Shown: one piece after another, positions 44,134 to 51,701 of the stretch | Position numbering within the stretch: the stretch's first letter is position 1 | How the letters are laid out: each line of letters opens with the position of its first letter | NCBI RefSeq assembly: GCF_001263205.1 | Contig: NZ_CP012333.1 | Coordinates: forward strand, 7,772,001 to 7,836,000 | Direction: 5' to 3' | Source: Labilithrix luteola | GTDB taxonomy: Bacteria; Myxococcota_A; Polyangia; Polyangiales; Polyangiaceae | DNA length: 64,000 bases | Notes under the pieces: generated by a model | The model's input: only the letters and a program-made list of their open reading frames with translations | Told to the model about the DNA's origin: nothing | Databases searched by the model: none | Position numbers and translations under genes: made by a program

Positions 44134-45642
44134 TTGGATTCGCTGATCGGCTTCGCAAAGGGTGACCGTCCCGTCGAGTTCGTCGCGATCGTCATCGCGG
44201 TCGCGCTCCTCTTCGCTGCACACGCGCTGCTACCGGCAGCCGAGAAGCATCGCGCGCGGCAGCCTGCGGTCTACTTGGGTCTGTCGCTGTCGTTCGGTCT
44301 GCTCTGCCTGGCGGCAACGTCGGGTACGGCCGGCGCGCGCATCCTCTACTTCTTCTACACGCTGTTCTTGCTCGCTTCGTCGGGGCGGAGCTTGGTGCTC
44401 CTCGCCGTCGACGTCCTCTTCGGGCGCCGAACGCATCGCGCTCCGCCGCGCATCTTTCGCGACCTGACCCAGGCGGTCGTCTACGTCATCGTGCTGATGC
44501 TCTCACTCCGGGCAACCGGGGTCGAGCCGGGCTCGCTCCTCACGACGTCTGCGCTCCTCACGGCGGTCATCGGTCTCGCGCTGCAGGACACCCTCGGCAA
44601 CATGGTGAGCGGTCTTGCGCTGCAGATGCAGCGTCCGTTCGAGGTCGGCGATTGGATTCAGTTCGATCCCGACCCGCGCGGCATCGGTCAGGTCACCGAG
44701 GTCAACTGGCGCGCAACCACGGTGATGACGAACGACCTCGTCGAGGTCATCGTCCCGAACGCGCTGCTCGCCAAGAACCAGATCCGCAACTACTCGCAGC
44801 CGTCGCACGTCTCGAGGCGCATCGTCTCCGTGCAGGGACCCTACAACGTTCCGCCGAAGCGCGTGCACGATGCGATTCTCTCGGCGCTCGCCGGCACGCA
44901 GGGCGTCCTTGCGGATCCGTCGCCGTGGGTGCAGACGCGCAACTTCGGCGAGAACGGCATCGAGTACGCGATCTACTTCTATACGGCCGAGTTCGCGCAG
45001 CGCGACAGGATCGACGGCCTCGTGCGCGATCGCGTTTGGTATGCGTTCCAGCGCGCGACCATCGACTTGCCGTTTCCTACGCGCACGGTGCACATGCACG
45101 CCAGCTCGGAAGATCGCGACTTGCGAGAGAGCGAACGCGAGCTCGAACGCCGCGATCGGATGCTTCGTTTCGTCGACTTCCTCGCCGTCCTCCCCGCCGA
45201 GCAGCATCGCAAGCTCGCCGCCTCGGCCTCCGTGCACATGTATGCGCCGGGCGAGGTCGTGGTCACGCAGGGCGATCGCTCGAGCGAGCTCTTCGTCATC
45301 GATCGCGGTGAGGTGGTGGTCGAGTTCGCACGCGGCGGCGTCCCGTTCGTGGTCGCCCGCCTCGGGGCAGGGAAGTTCTTCGGCGAGATGGGCCTCATGA
45401 CGGGCGAAGCCCGAACGGCCACCGTTCGTGCGCACACCGAATGCGAGCTTCTCGTCATTCGCCACGGCCCCTTCCACGATGCGCTCGCCTCGACGCCGGG
45501 CGTGGTCGAAAAGATCAGCGAGCTCCTGGCTGCGAGGCAGGCGGAGCTCGAGGCCATCGCATCGCAGCGTCCTCTGCTCGAGCCTTCCCAGGATCGCTCG
45601 AAGCGTCTCATCAGCCAGATCAAAGACTTCTTCAAGCTCTGA
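44134..45642 (+). CDS. MscS-family mechanosensitive channel with C-terminal cNMP-binding domain
   Basis: 502 residues. N-terminal TM helices (VEFVAIVIAVALLFAAHALL and others) lead to the MscS core: LLTAVIGLALQDTLGNMVSG (pore helix TM3), MQRPFEVGDWIQF (beta domain) and NDLVEVIVPNALLAKNQIRN. From about residue 355 a CNBD follows (APGEVVVTQGDRSSELFVID, GKFFGEMGLMTGEARTATV), which keeps the phosphate-binding cassette with Arg. Such cyclic-nucleotide-gated MscS-like proteins (bCNG type) open in response to cNMP rather than tension in studied members. TTG 44134 start is uncertain. The NIF3-like gene starts 13 bp downstream. Confidence 0.92.
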   Translation: MDSLIGFAKGDRPVEFVAIVIAVALLFAAHALLPAAEKHRARQPAVYLGLSLSFGLLCLAATSGTAGARILYFFYTLFLLASSGRSLVLLAVDVLFGRRTHRAPPRIFRDLTQAVVYVIVLMLSLRATGVEPGSLLTTSALLTAVIGLALQDTLGNMVSGLALQMQRPFEVGDWIQFDPDPRGIGQVTEVNWRATTVMTNDLVEVIVPNALLAKNQIRNYSQPSHVSRRIVSVQGPYNVPPKRVHDAILSALAGTQGVLADPSPWVQTRNFGENGIEYAIYFYTAEFAQRDRIDGLVRDRVWYAFQRATIDLPFPTRTVHMHASSEDRDLRESERELERRDRMLRFVDFLAVLPAEQHRKLAASASVHMYAPGEVVVTQGDRSSELFVIDRGEVVVEFARGGVPFVVARLGAGKFFGEMGLMTGEARTATVRAHTECELLVIRHGPFHDALASTPGVVEKISELLAARQAELEAIASQRPLLEPSQDRSKRLISQIKDFFKL

Positions 45643-45655
45643 CCCGCGAGTCGTG

Positions 45656-46750
45656 ATGCGCCTTTCTTCGATTCTCTCGACCCTCGATACCCTTGCGCCG
45701 CTTCGCTACGCCGAGAGCTGGGACAACGTCGGTCTCCTCGTCGGCGATCCCAATGCCGACGTCACGCGTGTCCTCGTCACCGTCGACTACGCGGAGGCGG
45801 TGGCGGCCGAAGCCCGCTCGGTCGGGGCGAATCTCGTCGTCGCGTATCATCCTCCGATGTTCAGCGCCGTGAAGCGCGTTCCGCACGACGCGCTCTGGGC
45901 GGAGGCCGTTCGCGATCGCGTTGCGCTCTACAGCATGCACACGGCGCTCGATGTGGCTCCGGAGGGCACGAACGACTTCCTCGCCGACGTTTGCGGCGTG
46001 GACGCGAAAGAGCGGCGTCCGCTGCGGGCGTTCAACGGCAAAGACTCCGAGATCAAGCTCGTCACGTTCCTTCCCGAATCGGATCTCGAACGCGTCAGCC
46101 ACGCGCTCTTCGACGCCGGCGCAGGTCGAATCGGCGCCTACACGCATTGCAGTTTCCGTTCGCCCGGAACCGGCACGTTCTTCGGCCAGGCGGGAACGAA
46201 CCCGACCGTGGGCCAGAGCGGCAAGCTCGAAACGGCGCCGGAGATGAGGCTCGAGACAGTCGTCCCCATCGGGCGCGTGAGCGCGGTCGTGGCCGCCTTG
46301 CGTGCGTCCCATTCCTACGAAGAGCCGGCCTTCGACCTCGTACGCCTTGCCTCGGCGCCCGAAGGCGTCGGCCTCGGTCGTGTGGGGTCGATCGAGGCGC
46401 GTCCTCGCACCGAGATCATCGAACGTGTGAAGAAGGGCCTCGGGCTCGAGCACGTCCTCGTGGCCGGGCCAACCGAGGGCAGCGCCGAGCGCATCGCCGT
46501 GGCCGCCGGAGCCGGTGGCGAGCTCGCCGACGATGCCATGAAGGCCGGCGCGGACGTGTTCGTGACGGGCGAGCTCCGTCATCACGACGCGCTTGCTCTC
46601 GCACGGCGTGGAGTCATGGTCGTTGCGGCTCTGCACTCGAACAGCGAGCGGGCGGCCGTCCGCGCGTTCTCTACGCGACTCGCGAAGAAGCTCTCCGGCG
46701 TGGAGGTTCGTGCAAGCGAGCATGACGCCGATCCGTTTCGGATCGTCTGA
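45656..46750 (+). CDS. NIF3-like protein (YqfO type)
   Basis: 364 residues, soluble, of the NIF3/DUF34 family: a di-metal enzyme-like fold annotated as GTP cyclohydrolase I type 2 homologue, true activity unclear. Metal-binding segments: YAESWDNVGLLVGDP, VVAYHPPMFSAVKRV, YSMHTALDVAPEGTNDFLAD and AALHSNSERAAV. The central insert from KLVTFLPESDLERVSHALFD to SYEEPAFDLVRL is the PII-like insertion seen in Bacillus YqfO, so the long form is normal. It follows the channel gene closely and is likely co-transcribed. Confidence 0.92.
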   Translation: MRLSSILSTLDTLAPLRYAESWDNVGLLVGDPNADVTRVLVTVDYAEAVAAEARSVGANLVVAYHPPMFSAVKRVPHDALWAEAVRDRVALYSMHTALDVAPEGTNDFLADVCGVDAKERRPLRAFNGKDSEIKLVTFLPESDLERVSHALFDAGAGRIGAYTHCSFRSPGTGTFFGQAGTNPTVGQSGKLETAPEMRLETVVPIGRVSAVVAALRASHSYEEPAFDLVRLASAPEGVGLGRVGSIEARPRTEIIERVKKGLGLEHVLVAGPTEGSAERIAVAAGAGGELADDAMKAGADVFVTGELRHHDALALARRGVMVVAALHSNSERAAVRAFSTRLAKKLSGVEVRASEHDADPFRIV

Positions 46751-46780
46751 GCGTCCGAGCTTCCGGCGATCTTCGTCCGA

Positions 46781-47656
46781 TCAACCCTGCGGGCGCGTGC
46801 CGTCGGTGCGGTAGCGGGCGAGATCGAGGTGAAAGTGATTTTTGTGGTGCGCGTCGAAGTAGGGCGTGAGCACGTGCGAGAACACGTCCTCGTCGTTCGC
46901 GCGCCGTGACACTGCGCGGAGGAAGACTCCGCTCGGTTTTCGTGGCGGGTCTTGGAGGTCGAAGTCGCGCTCGACCTCGATCGTCTTTCCGTTCGCCAGG
47001 ACGAAGCGCGCCACGTCGATGGCGTTCGCGTAGCTGTGCTCGCTGACCCACCCCGGATAGGCGGCCATCTCGCGGCAGTTGTAGGTCCCGAGGTGATCGA
47101 TGCGAACGACCGGAGCTCCGAACGTGGCTCGCGCCTCCTCTTGGACGAGCTTCTCGAAGGATGCGAGGGCCAGTGCCATGCCGCACGTGAGAAGCGGCGG
47201 AGAGCTATAGGCGATCTTGCCGGGACCCGAGACGTACACGACGACCTGCGGCGCACCGCACACGATCTTCGACTTCTTCTGCTCATGCACGGCGAGCGCG
47301 GCCGCGCGGAACTTCACGTTGGCACGCGCGAGCTCGCCTTCGCAGTCGGGAACGAGATCGGGCGGAGCGACGATGCCGTCGTCGTTCGGATCGACGTTCG
47401 CGAATGCTCCCGGGCGCCGCGGTGGAGGCTGGGGTGAGGCAGGCGGCTCCGTCGCAGCCGGCGGGTTCGAGGCGGCCGGCTCGTTCGTCGTCGATGGCGG
47501 CGCGTTGCGTGCGACGGCCGGCGGAGGAGAGCGATGGTCCACGGCGCGCGATGGTTCACACGCCGCGATTGACGCTCCGATCGACGTGACACCGACGAAG
47601 ACGACTGCCCGACGAAGGCGATCCACGCTCTCCAGGATAGCGAACAGCCGCGTCAC
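46781..47656 (-). CDS. Extensin-like C-terminal domain lipoprotein
   Basis: 291 residues. The signal ends GVTSIGASIAACE (lipobox). A Pro/Ala-rich linker of about 60 residues (PPASPQPPPRRPGAFANVD) precedes an extensin-like domain: HLGTYNCREMAAYPGWVSEH, SYANAIDVARFVLANG and HHKNHFHLDLARYRTDG. The His/Asp residues match the LAS-type (D-Ala-D-Ala carboxypeptidase-like) metal site typical of this family, which suggests peptidoglycan cleavage or binding. A small membrane protein gene starts upstream of it on the same strand. Confidence 0.86.
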   Translation of the reverse strand: MTRLFAILESVDRLRRAVVFVGVTSIGASIAACEPSRAVDHRSPPPAVARNAPPSTTNEPAASNPPAATEPPASPQPPPRRPGAFANVDPNDDGIVAPPDLVPDCEGELARANVKFRAAALAVHEQKKSKIVCGAPQVVVYVSGPGKIAYSSPPLLTCGMALALASFEKLVQEEARATFGAPVVRIDHLGTYNCREMAAYPGWVSEHSYANAIDVARFVLANGKTIEVERDFDLQDPPRKPSGVFLRAVSRRANDEDVFSHVLTPYFDAHHKNHFHLDLARYRTDGTRPQG

Positions 47657-47675
47657 CCCAAAACGTTGCGTCGCC

Positions 47676-48047
47676 TCAGCGATAGGGCTGATTCGACTCG
47701 ATCACCACGGCCTTGGGCGGCTGCGCGAGCTTGATGATGCCGCGGAGGAGCAAGACGGACACGAGCACGTGGATCGGAATGTTGACGAGCGTGGTGGCAA
47801 GCTGCGTGGCGATGACGCTCGACGTTCCCGAACGCGCGGCGATGTTGACCGCGACGAAGTTCACGAGCGGGCTCGTACCGCTGACGACGAGACCGGTGAT
47901 CGCCCATGCCAGGAGTGACTTGAAGACGTCGGGGCGATGGCGCCTTACGACCGTCGCGACGACGATGATGTTGGCGACGAGCAGGAGCATGCTCACGAAC
48001 CAACTCACTCCGAAGACCAGACTCAACATGGTGGTGGATTCGCTCAT
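47676..48047 (-). CDS. Four-TM small membrane protein
   Basis: 123 residues, nearly all hydrophobic: LVFGVSWFVSMLLLVANIIV, LLAWAITGLVVSGTSPLVNF, ATQLATTLVNIPIHVLVSVL. A short basic loop (VRRHRPDVFKS) separates helices 1 and 2. No family recognised. It lies 19 bp upstream of the extensin-like lipoprotein gene, so the two are probably co-transcribed. Confidence 0.72.
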   Translation of the reverse strand: MSESTTMLSLVFGVSWFVSMLLLVANIIVVATVVRRHRPDVFKSLLAWAITGLVVSGTSPLVNFVAVNIAARSGTSSVIATQLATTLVNIPIHVLVSVLLLRGIIKLAQPPKAVVIESNQPYR

Positions 48048-48174
48048 GAGCTTTGCCGGCGCGGTGTTCCGTACGGAGCCTACGCGGTCGGCCTGCGCAC
48101 GTCGACGATGTGGATCGTCCGCTTTCGCGGGCGCGCACTCAGCACTGCCAGGTTCGATTGGTAGGCGAGCGCCG

Positions 48175-48951
48175 CTACTTGTTCTTGCCGATCGCGTCGG
48201 TCCAGATGTCGAGTGACGACTTCGCGACCGAGCCCCACGGGGCGAGGCGTGCGTCGGCGTAGCCGCGTTCCTTTACGTCGACGAGGTACTGTTCGCGCGA
48301 GAGGAGTGTTCCGCGACAGACCGAGATGTCTTCGGAGCGCCGGTGCGTCTTCTCGCGCTCCTCGAGCTCGTCCATGACCCAGGTCGGGACCTTGTCGCGT
48401 TCGCGCGGGTAGATGAAGCCGAAGAACACGAGGTGTCCGTAGAGCACCGGCCAGTTGTCTCCGTAGCGTGCCAGGAGGTGCTTCCAGTCGATCGGCTTTC
48501 GTTGGGCGGCGATGAGATGGCACACGTCGGCGCCGTCGAAGCGTTCGCGTTCCATGACGAAGGACTTCGTCCAGATCACCTCTTCGATCGGACATAGTCG
48601 CGTGGGTACGTCGAAGAGCGTGATACGCGGCGCGTTGGCGAACCAGCCGTCGTCGACGGGGCACAGGCCGTTCGCCGAATTGAAGATCAGATCGACGAAG
48701 TCGTCGCCGAAGAACCCCTTGGCCAGCCAATGCGGAAAGGTCTTCTCGGTGACGATGCCCGCCGACTCGAGCGTGGCCAGGGCATGCTCGAGGTCGGACT
48801 CGCGCAGGAAGACGTCGATGTCCTTCGTTCCGCGCGTGAGGCCTGCGTAGTGCTTCATCGCGAAAGCGCCGCCGACCACGAAGGGCATTCCAGTCGAGGT
48901 GAGCAGACGAAGAACGGCGCTGTAGAAATCACCCGAGAGGGGGGTGACCAT
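48175..48951 (-). CDS. Nucleotidyltransferase-like protein
   Basis: 258 residues from ATG 48951; GTG 48999 and longer frames are possible. The N-terminal part has the pol-beta-type nucleotidyltransferase pattern: FVVGGAFAMKHYAGLTRGTK, then DIDVFLRESDLEHALATLE (G...TxDxD with two acidic metal ligands), then DLIFN as the likely third acid. The remainder is helical. Similar proteins are annotated as nucleotidyltransferase or DUF6036-like, sometimes linked to toxin-antitoxin MNT enzymes. No HEPN partner is adjacent, so a toxin-antitoxin role is not supported. Confidence 0.75.
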   Translation of the reverse strand: MVTPLSGDFYSAVLRLLTSTGMPFVVGGAFAMKHYAGLTRGTKDIDVFLRESDLEHALATLESAGIVTEKTFPHWLAKGFFGDDFVDLIFNSANGLCPVDDGWFANAPRITLFDVPTRLCPIEEVIWTKSFVMERERFDGADVCHLIAAQRKPIDWKHLLARYGDNWPVLYGHLVFFGFIYPRERDKVPTWVMDELEEREKTHRRSEDISVCRGTLLSREQYLVDVKERGYADARLAPWGSVAKSSLDIWTDAIGKNK

Positions 48952-49163
48952 TCTCCGGGTGCTGATGGGCGCGCGCCTCGACGCTCGTTTGGCGGTCACT
49001 CGGATGCGTCCTTCAAGAGCTGTTCCAGCGGCACGTCTGCGCTTCGGTACGAGTTTTGCGACGCCCGCCGAGAACGGCGACACGCTCCGTGCGCTCACTG
49101 ACCGGCCGCGGGAGAACGTCCTGGAATTTCCATGGGCCGGAAGAGGTCATGACGAGGTGAGGA

Positions 49164-49940
49164 ATGGCCGAGTCCGAGCAAGAGAGCGAGCGCAGGAAGC
49201 GAGAGCAGCGCGACGGATCGAAGCCAATGCGCATCGCGGCCGTCGGAGATCTGCACGTCACGAAGGAATCGAGCGGCCGTCTCCGGCCCATTTTTGCCCA
49301 GCTCGAGGGCCGCGCGGACGTTTTGCTCCTGTGCGGTGATCTCACCGACTACGGACTGGTCGAGGAGGCGCACATCCTCGCGCGCGAGCTCTCCGTTCTG
49401 AAGATCCCCATGCTCGGGGTGCTCGGCAATCACGACTTCGAGTCGGGCCATGTCGACAAGGTCGTCGAGATCCTTTCGGAGGCGGGGGTTCGCGTGCTCG
49501 ACGGCGACAGTCACGAGATTGGCGACGTGGGCTTTGCCGGCGCGAAGGGATTCGCCGGAGGCTTTGGACGCGGCACCCTCGGCCCATGGGGCGAGCCTGC
49601 GGTGAAGAGCTTCGTCAAGGAGGCGCTCGACGAGTCGCTCAAGCTCGAATCTGCGCTCGCGCGCCTTCGCATGGACCGACGCATCGCGTTGCTCCACTAC
49701 GCGCCGATCAAGGCGACGGTCGAAGGCGAGCCGGCCGAGATTTACCCCTTCCTCGGGTGCAGCCGTCTCGAGGAGCCGCTCGAACGCTACCCCGTCAGCT
49801 TCGCGTTCCATGGGCATGCGCATCGAGGCTCGCTCGAAGGTCGCACGCGGGTGGGCACCCCGGTCTACAACGTCGCGATGCCGCTCTTGCGGAGGCAGCT
49901 CAGCCCGGATCTGCCGATTCGGCTGGTCGAGCTGGAATGA
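49164..49940 (+). CDS. Cytoplasmic calcineurin-like phosphoesterase
   Basis: 258 residues; GAGGTGAGG precedes the ATG. All five metal motifs are present: AAVGDLHVTK, LLCGDLTDYG, GVLGNHDFES, LLHYAPIK and FHGHAHRGS. A charged N-terminal stretch (AESEQESERRKREQRD) replaces any signal peptide. Family members cleave diverse phosphoesters; no substrate can be named. It is followed by a PP2C-type phosphatase gene on the same strand, about 120 bp on. Confidence 0.9.
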   Translation: MAESEQESERRKREQRDGSKPMRIAAVGDLHVTKESSGRLRPIFAQLEGRADVLLLCGDLTDYGLVEEAHILARELSVLKIPMLGVLGNHDFESGHVDKVVEILSEAGVRVLDGDSHEIGDVGFAGAKGFAGGFGRGTLGPWGEPAVKSFVKEALDESLKLESALARLRMDRRIALLHYAPIKATVEGEPAEIYPFLGCSRLEEPLERYPVSFAFHGHAHRGSLEGRTRVGTPVYNVAMPLLRRQLSPDLPIRLVELE

Positions 49941-50057
49941 GCTCGACCGCATGTCACCCGTTCGTCGTGCTTGCGGCGCGTGGCGACCTGGTATCTGGTT
50001 ACCTCTTCATTTTCGCGAGAGGCAGGCAGTCCCATTGCACGCGTTCACGGCAGTCGC

Positions 50058-50855
50058 ATGATCCATCGCATGGAGGGCCGGCTCGTCCGCGCAATAGGTA
50101 AAACCGACGTTGGGCTCGTGCGGGAGACGAACGAAGACGCGTTCGCTCTCGTCGACCTTTCTACCGGGCAGCGCTGGCAAGGACGGCACCCCACCGAATG
50201 GCGAACGACCCCCTCGGGCGTACTCCTGGTGGTCTCCGATGGAATGGGCGGGGCTCGTGCCGGCGAGATCGCCAGCGCGCTTTCGGTCGAGGGGGTGCTC
50301 GAGGGCATGCTGCAGGGGGCGAAACGCGGACGCCCCGACGGCGAGACTCTGAGACGCGTCATCGAACAGGCGAGTCATCGTGTCCACGAGGCCGGAAAGC
50401 GCAGGCCCGACCGGCGTGGCATGGGCGCCACGATGACCGCCGTTCTCCTCACGGGGGACACCGCGTTCGTCGCGCAGATCGGCGACTCGCGCGCCTACCT
50501 CTTGCGCGACGGCGAGATTGGTCAGATCACGCACGATCAGAGCTACGTCCAGATGCTCGTCGACGCCGGCGTCATGACACCCGAGGAGGCGACGCTCTCG
50601 CCGCGACGAAACATCATTCTGCAGGTCATGGGCCAGGAGGTCGTGCGCGTCGTCCTCGGCCGAATCGACGTGCGTCCGGGCGATCGCTTGATCCTCTGCT
50701 CGGATGGACTCACCAACGTCGTGAGCGACGACGCGCTCAACGAGGCTGCCGGAGCGCCGGCGGAGCTCGTCCGCGCCAGCGAAGATCTGATCGGGCGCAC
50801 GCTCGACGAGGGCGCGCCCGACAACGTCACCGTGATCGTGGCGGAGGTTCGCTGA
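50058..50855 (+). CDS. PP2C-type Ser/Thr protein phosphatase
   Basis: Metal-dependent phosphatase (PPM family) that reverses Ser/Thr kinase signalling, which is abundant in myxobacteria. Motifs: TDVGLVRETNEDAF (metal Asp), VLLVVSDGMGGARAGEIAS (DGMGG), MGATMTAVLLTGDTAFVAQI, GDSRAYLLRDGEI, LILCSDGLTN and DEGAPDNVTVIV. About 265 residues, standard bacterial length. ATG 50058 or 50070 are both possible starts. An 8-bp inverted repeat (CTGACGCT/AGCGTCAG, 50852-50884) spans the stop codons of this gene and the convergent remnant. Confidence 0.93.
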   Translation: MIHRMEGRLVRAIGKTDVGLVRETNEDAFALVDLSTGQRWQGRHPTEWRTTPSGVLLVVSDGMGGARAGEIASALSVEGVLEGMLQGAKRGRPDGETLRRVIEQASHRVHEAGKRRPDRRGMGATMTAVLLTGDTAFVAQIGDSRAYLLRDGEIGQITHDQSYVQMLVDAGVMTPEEATLSPRRNIILQVMGQEVVRVVLGRIDVRPGDRLILCSDGLTNVVSDDALNEAAGAPAELVRASEDLIGRTLDEGAPDNVTVIVAEVR

Positions 50856-50880
50856 CGCTCGACGCCGTTCGACGCAAGCG

Positions 50881-51225
50881 TCAGGGCGCGGCGTTCCAAA
50901 TGCTCATCGCCTCGCCGTGTCCGTCGAACTCGCAGTGGCCTGCGTTCGGAATCACCTTCTCGTGGATGCCGAAGCCCTTGGTGCCGAGGTCGGTGATGGC
51001 TTCCTGGATGTCGGGCAGAAGGTCGTCGTGATCGCCGTAGGTGAACGATAGCGGGCTCTTGTCTCGAATCGTCGCGTCGGCGGTATCCCACGAGAAGACC
51101 TGCGTGGGCTTCGTGCCGCCGCACATGAGCGCGAACACGCCCGGGTAGTCGGCACCCTTGATGGGAATCCACTGGTCGGTGAAGAACACCGAGCCGCCCG
51201 ACGAGCCATAATAGAAGAAGCTACT
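50881..51225 (-). pseudogene. C-terminal remnant of an alpha/beta hydrolase
   Basis: A coding-like segment reads FFYYGSSGGSVFFTDQWIPI (GxSxG-type nucleophile elbow), LMCGGTKPTQVFSWDTADAT, LSFTYGDHDDLLPDIQEA (acid region) and VIPNAGHCEFDGHGEAMSIW (catalytic His), ending NAAP. This is the C-terminal part of an esterase of the PHB-depolymerase-like group. Its N-terminal half is missing: the sequence runs straight into the stop of the VOC gene at 51221, and the open frame beyond is antisense-like noise. It has no start codon or ribosome site of its own. It looks like a gene cut by the rearrangement that brought in the VOC gene. Confidence 0.65.
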
Positions 51226-51670
51226 TGGGATCGCGCACGCGCTGCATGAACCACCAGTGGTGGCCTTCTGGATCTTCGGCGCGATAGGTGCGATCCGCCC
51301 AGTAGTCCTCGCCGTAGTCGGTGGTGGTCGGTGGCTCGAGAATCTTGGCGCCGGCGGCACGCGCGCGTTCGCAATGGGCATCGGCGTCGTCGACGAACAC
51401 GCAGAGCGCCTGCGTGATGGCGCCGCCGAGTGCACGAGGGCTCGTGCCGGGGAGGGGAACTTTGCGCGTCGATTTGCCACCGGCGCTGCTCACCATGATC
51501 AGCCCGTCGTCGAGAACGAGCTCGGAGTGCTCGATGCGCCCGCCCTCGCCTTCGACCTTGAGCCTCACCTCGAAGCCGAACGCCTTGCACAGCCAATCGA
51601 TGGCCTTTGCGGGATCTTCGTAGAAGATCGAAGACGAAATCCTCGGCCAACCTGCGGGCGTTTTCTTCAT
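51221..51670 (-). CDS. VOC-superfamily (glyoxalase-like) protein
   Basis: 149 residues from ATG 51670 with GAGGAGG upstream. The fold is recognised by RISSSIFYEDPAKAIDWLCK, FGFEVRLKVEGEGGRIEHSE, LVLDDGLIMVSS, ALCVFVDDADAHCERARAAG and YRAEDPEGHHWWFMQ. His in IEHSE and the final EDPEGHHW region match VOC metal ligands. Close relatives are PhnB/glyoxalase-like proteins of unknown substrate. The gene abuts the esterase remnant at its 3' end. Confidence 0.87.
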   Translation of the reverse strand: MKKTPAGWPRISSSIFYEDPAKAIDWLCKAFGFEVRLKVEGEGGRIEHSELVLDDGLIMVSSAGGKSTRKVPLPGTSPRALGGAITQALCVFVDDADAHCERARAAGAKILEPPTTTDYGEDYWADRTYRAEDPEGHHWWFMQRVRDPK

Positions 51671-51701
51671 CCGTCCTCCTCGCGCTCCTCGTTGTTCGGC
51701 C

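Noticed and set aside
48175..48951. MNT/HEPN toxin-antitoxin module
   Set aside because: A nucleotidyltransferase-like gene is present but no HEPN-type partner is adjacent.
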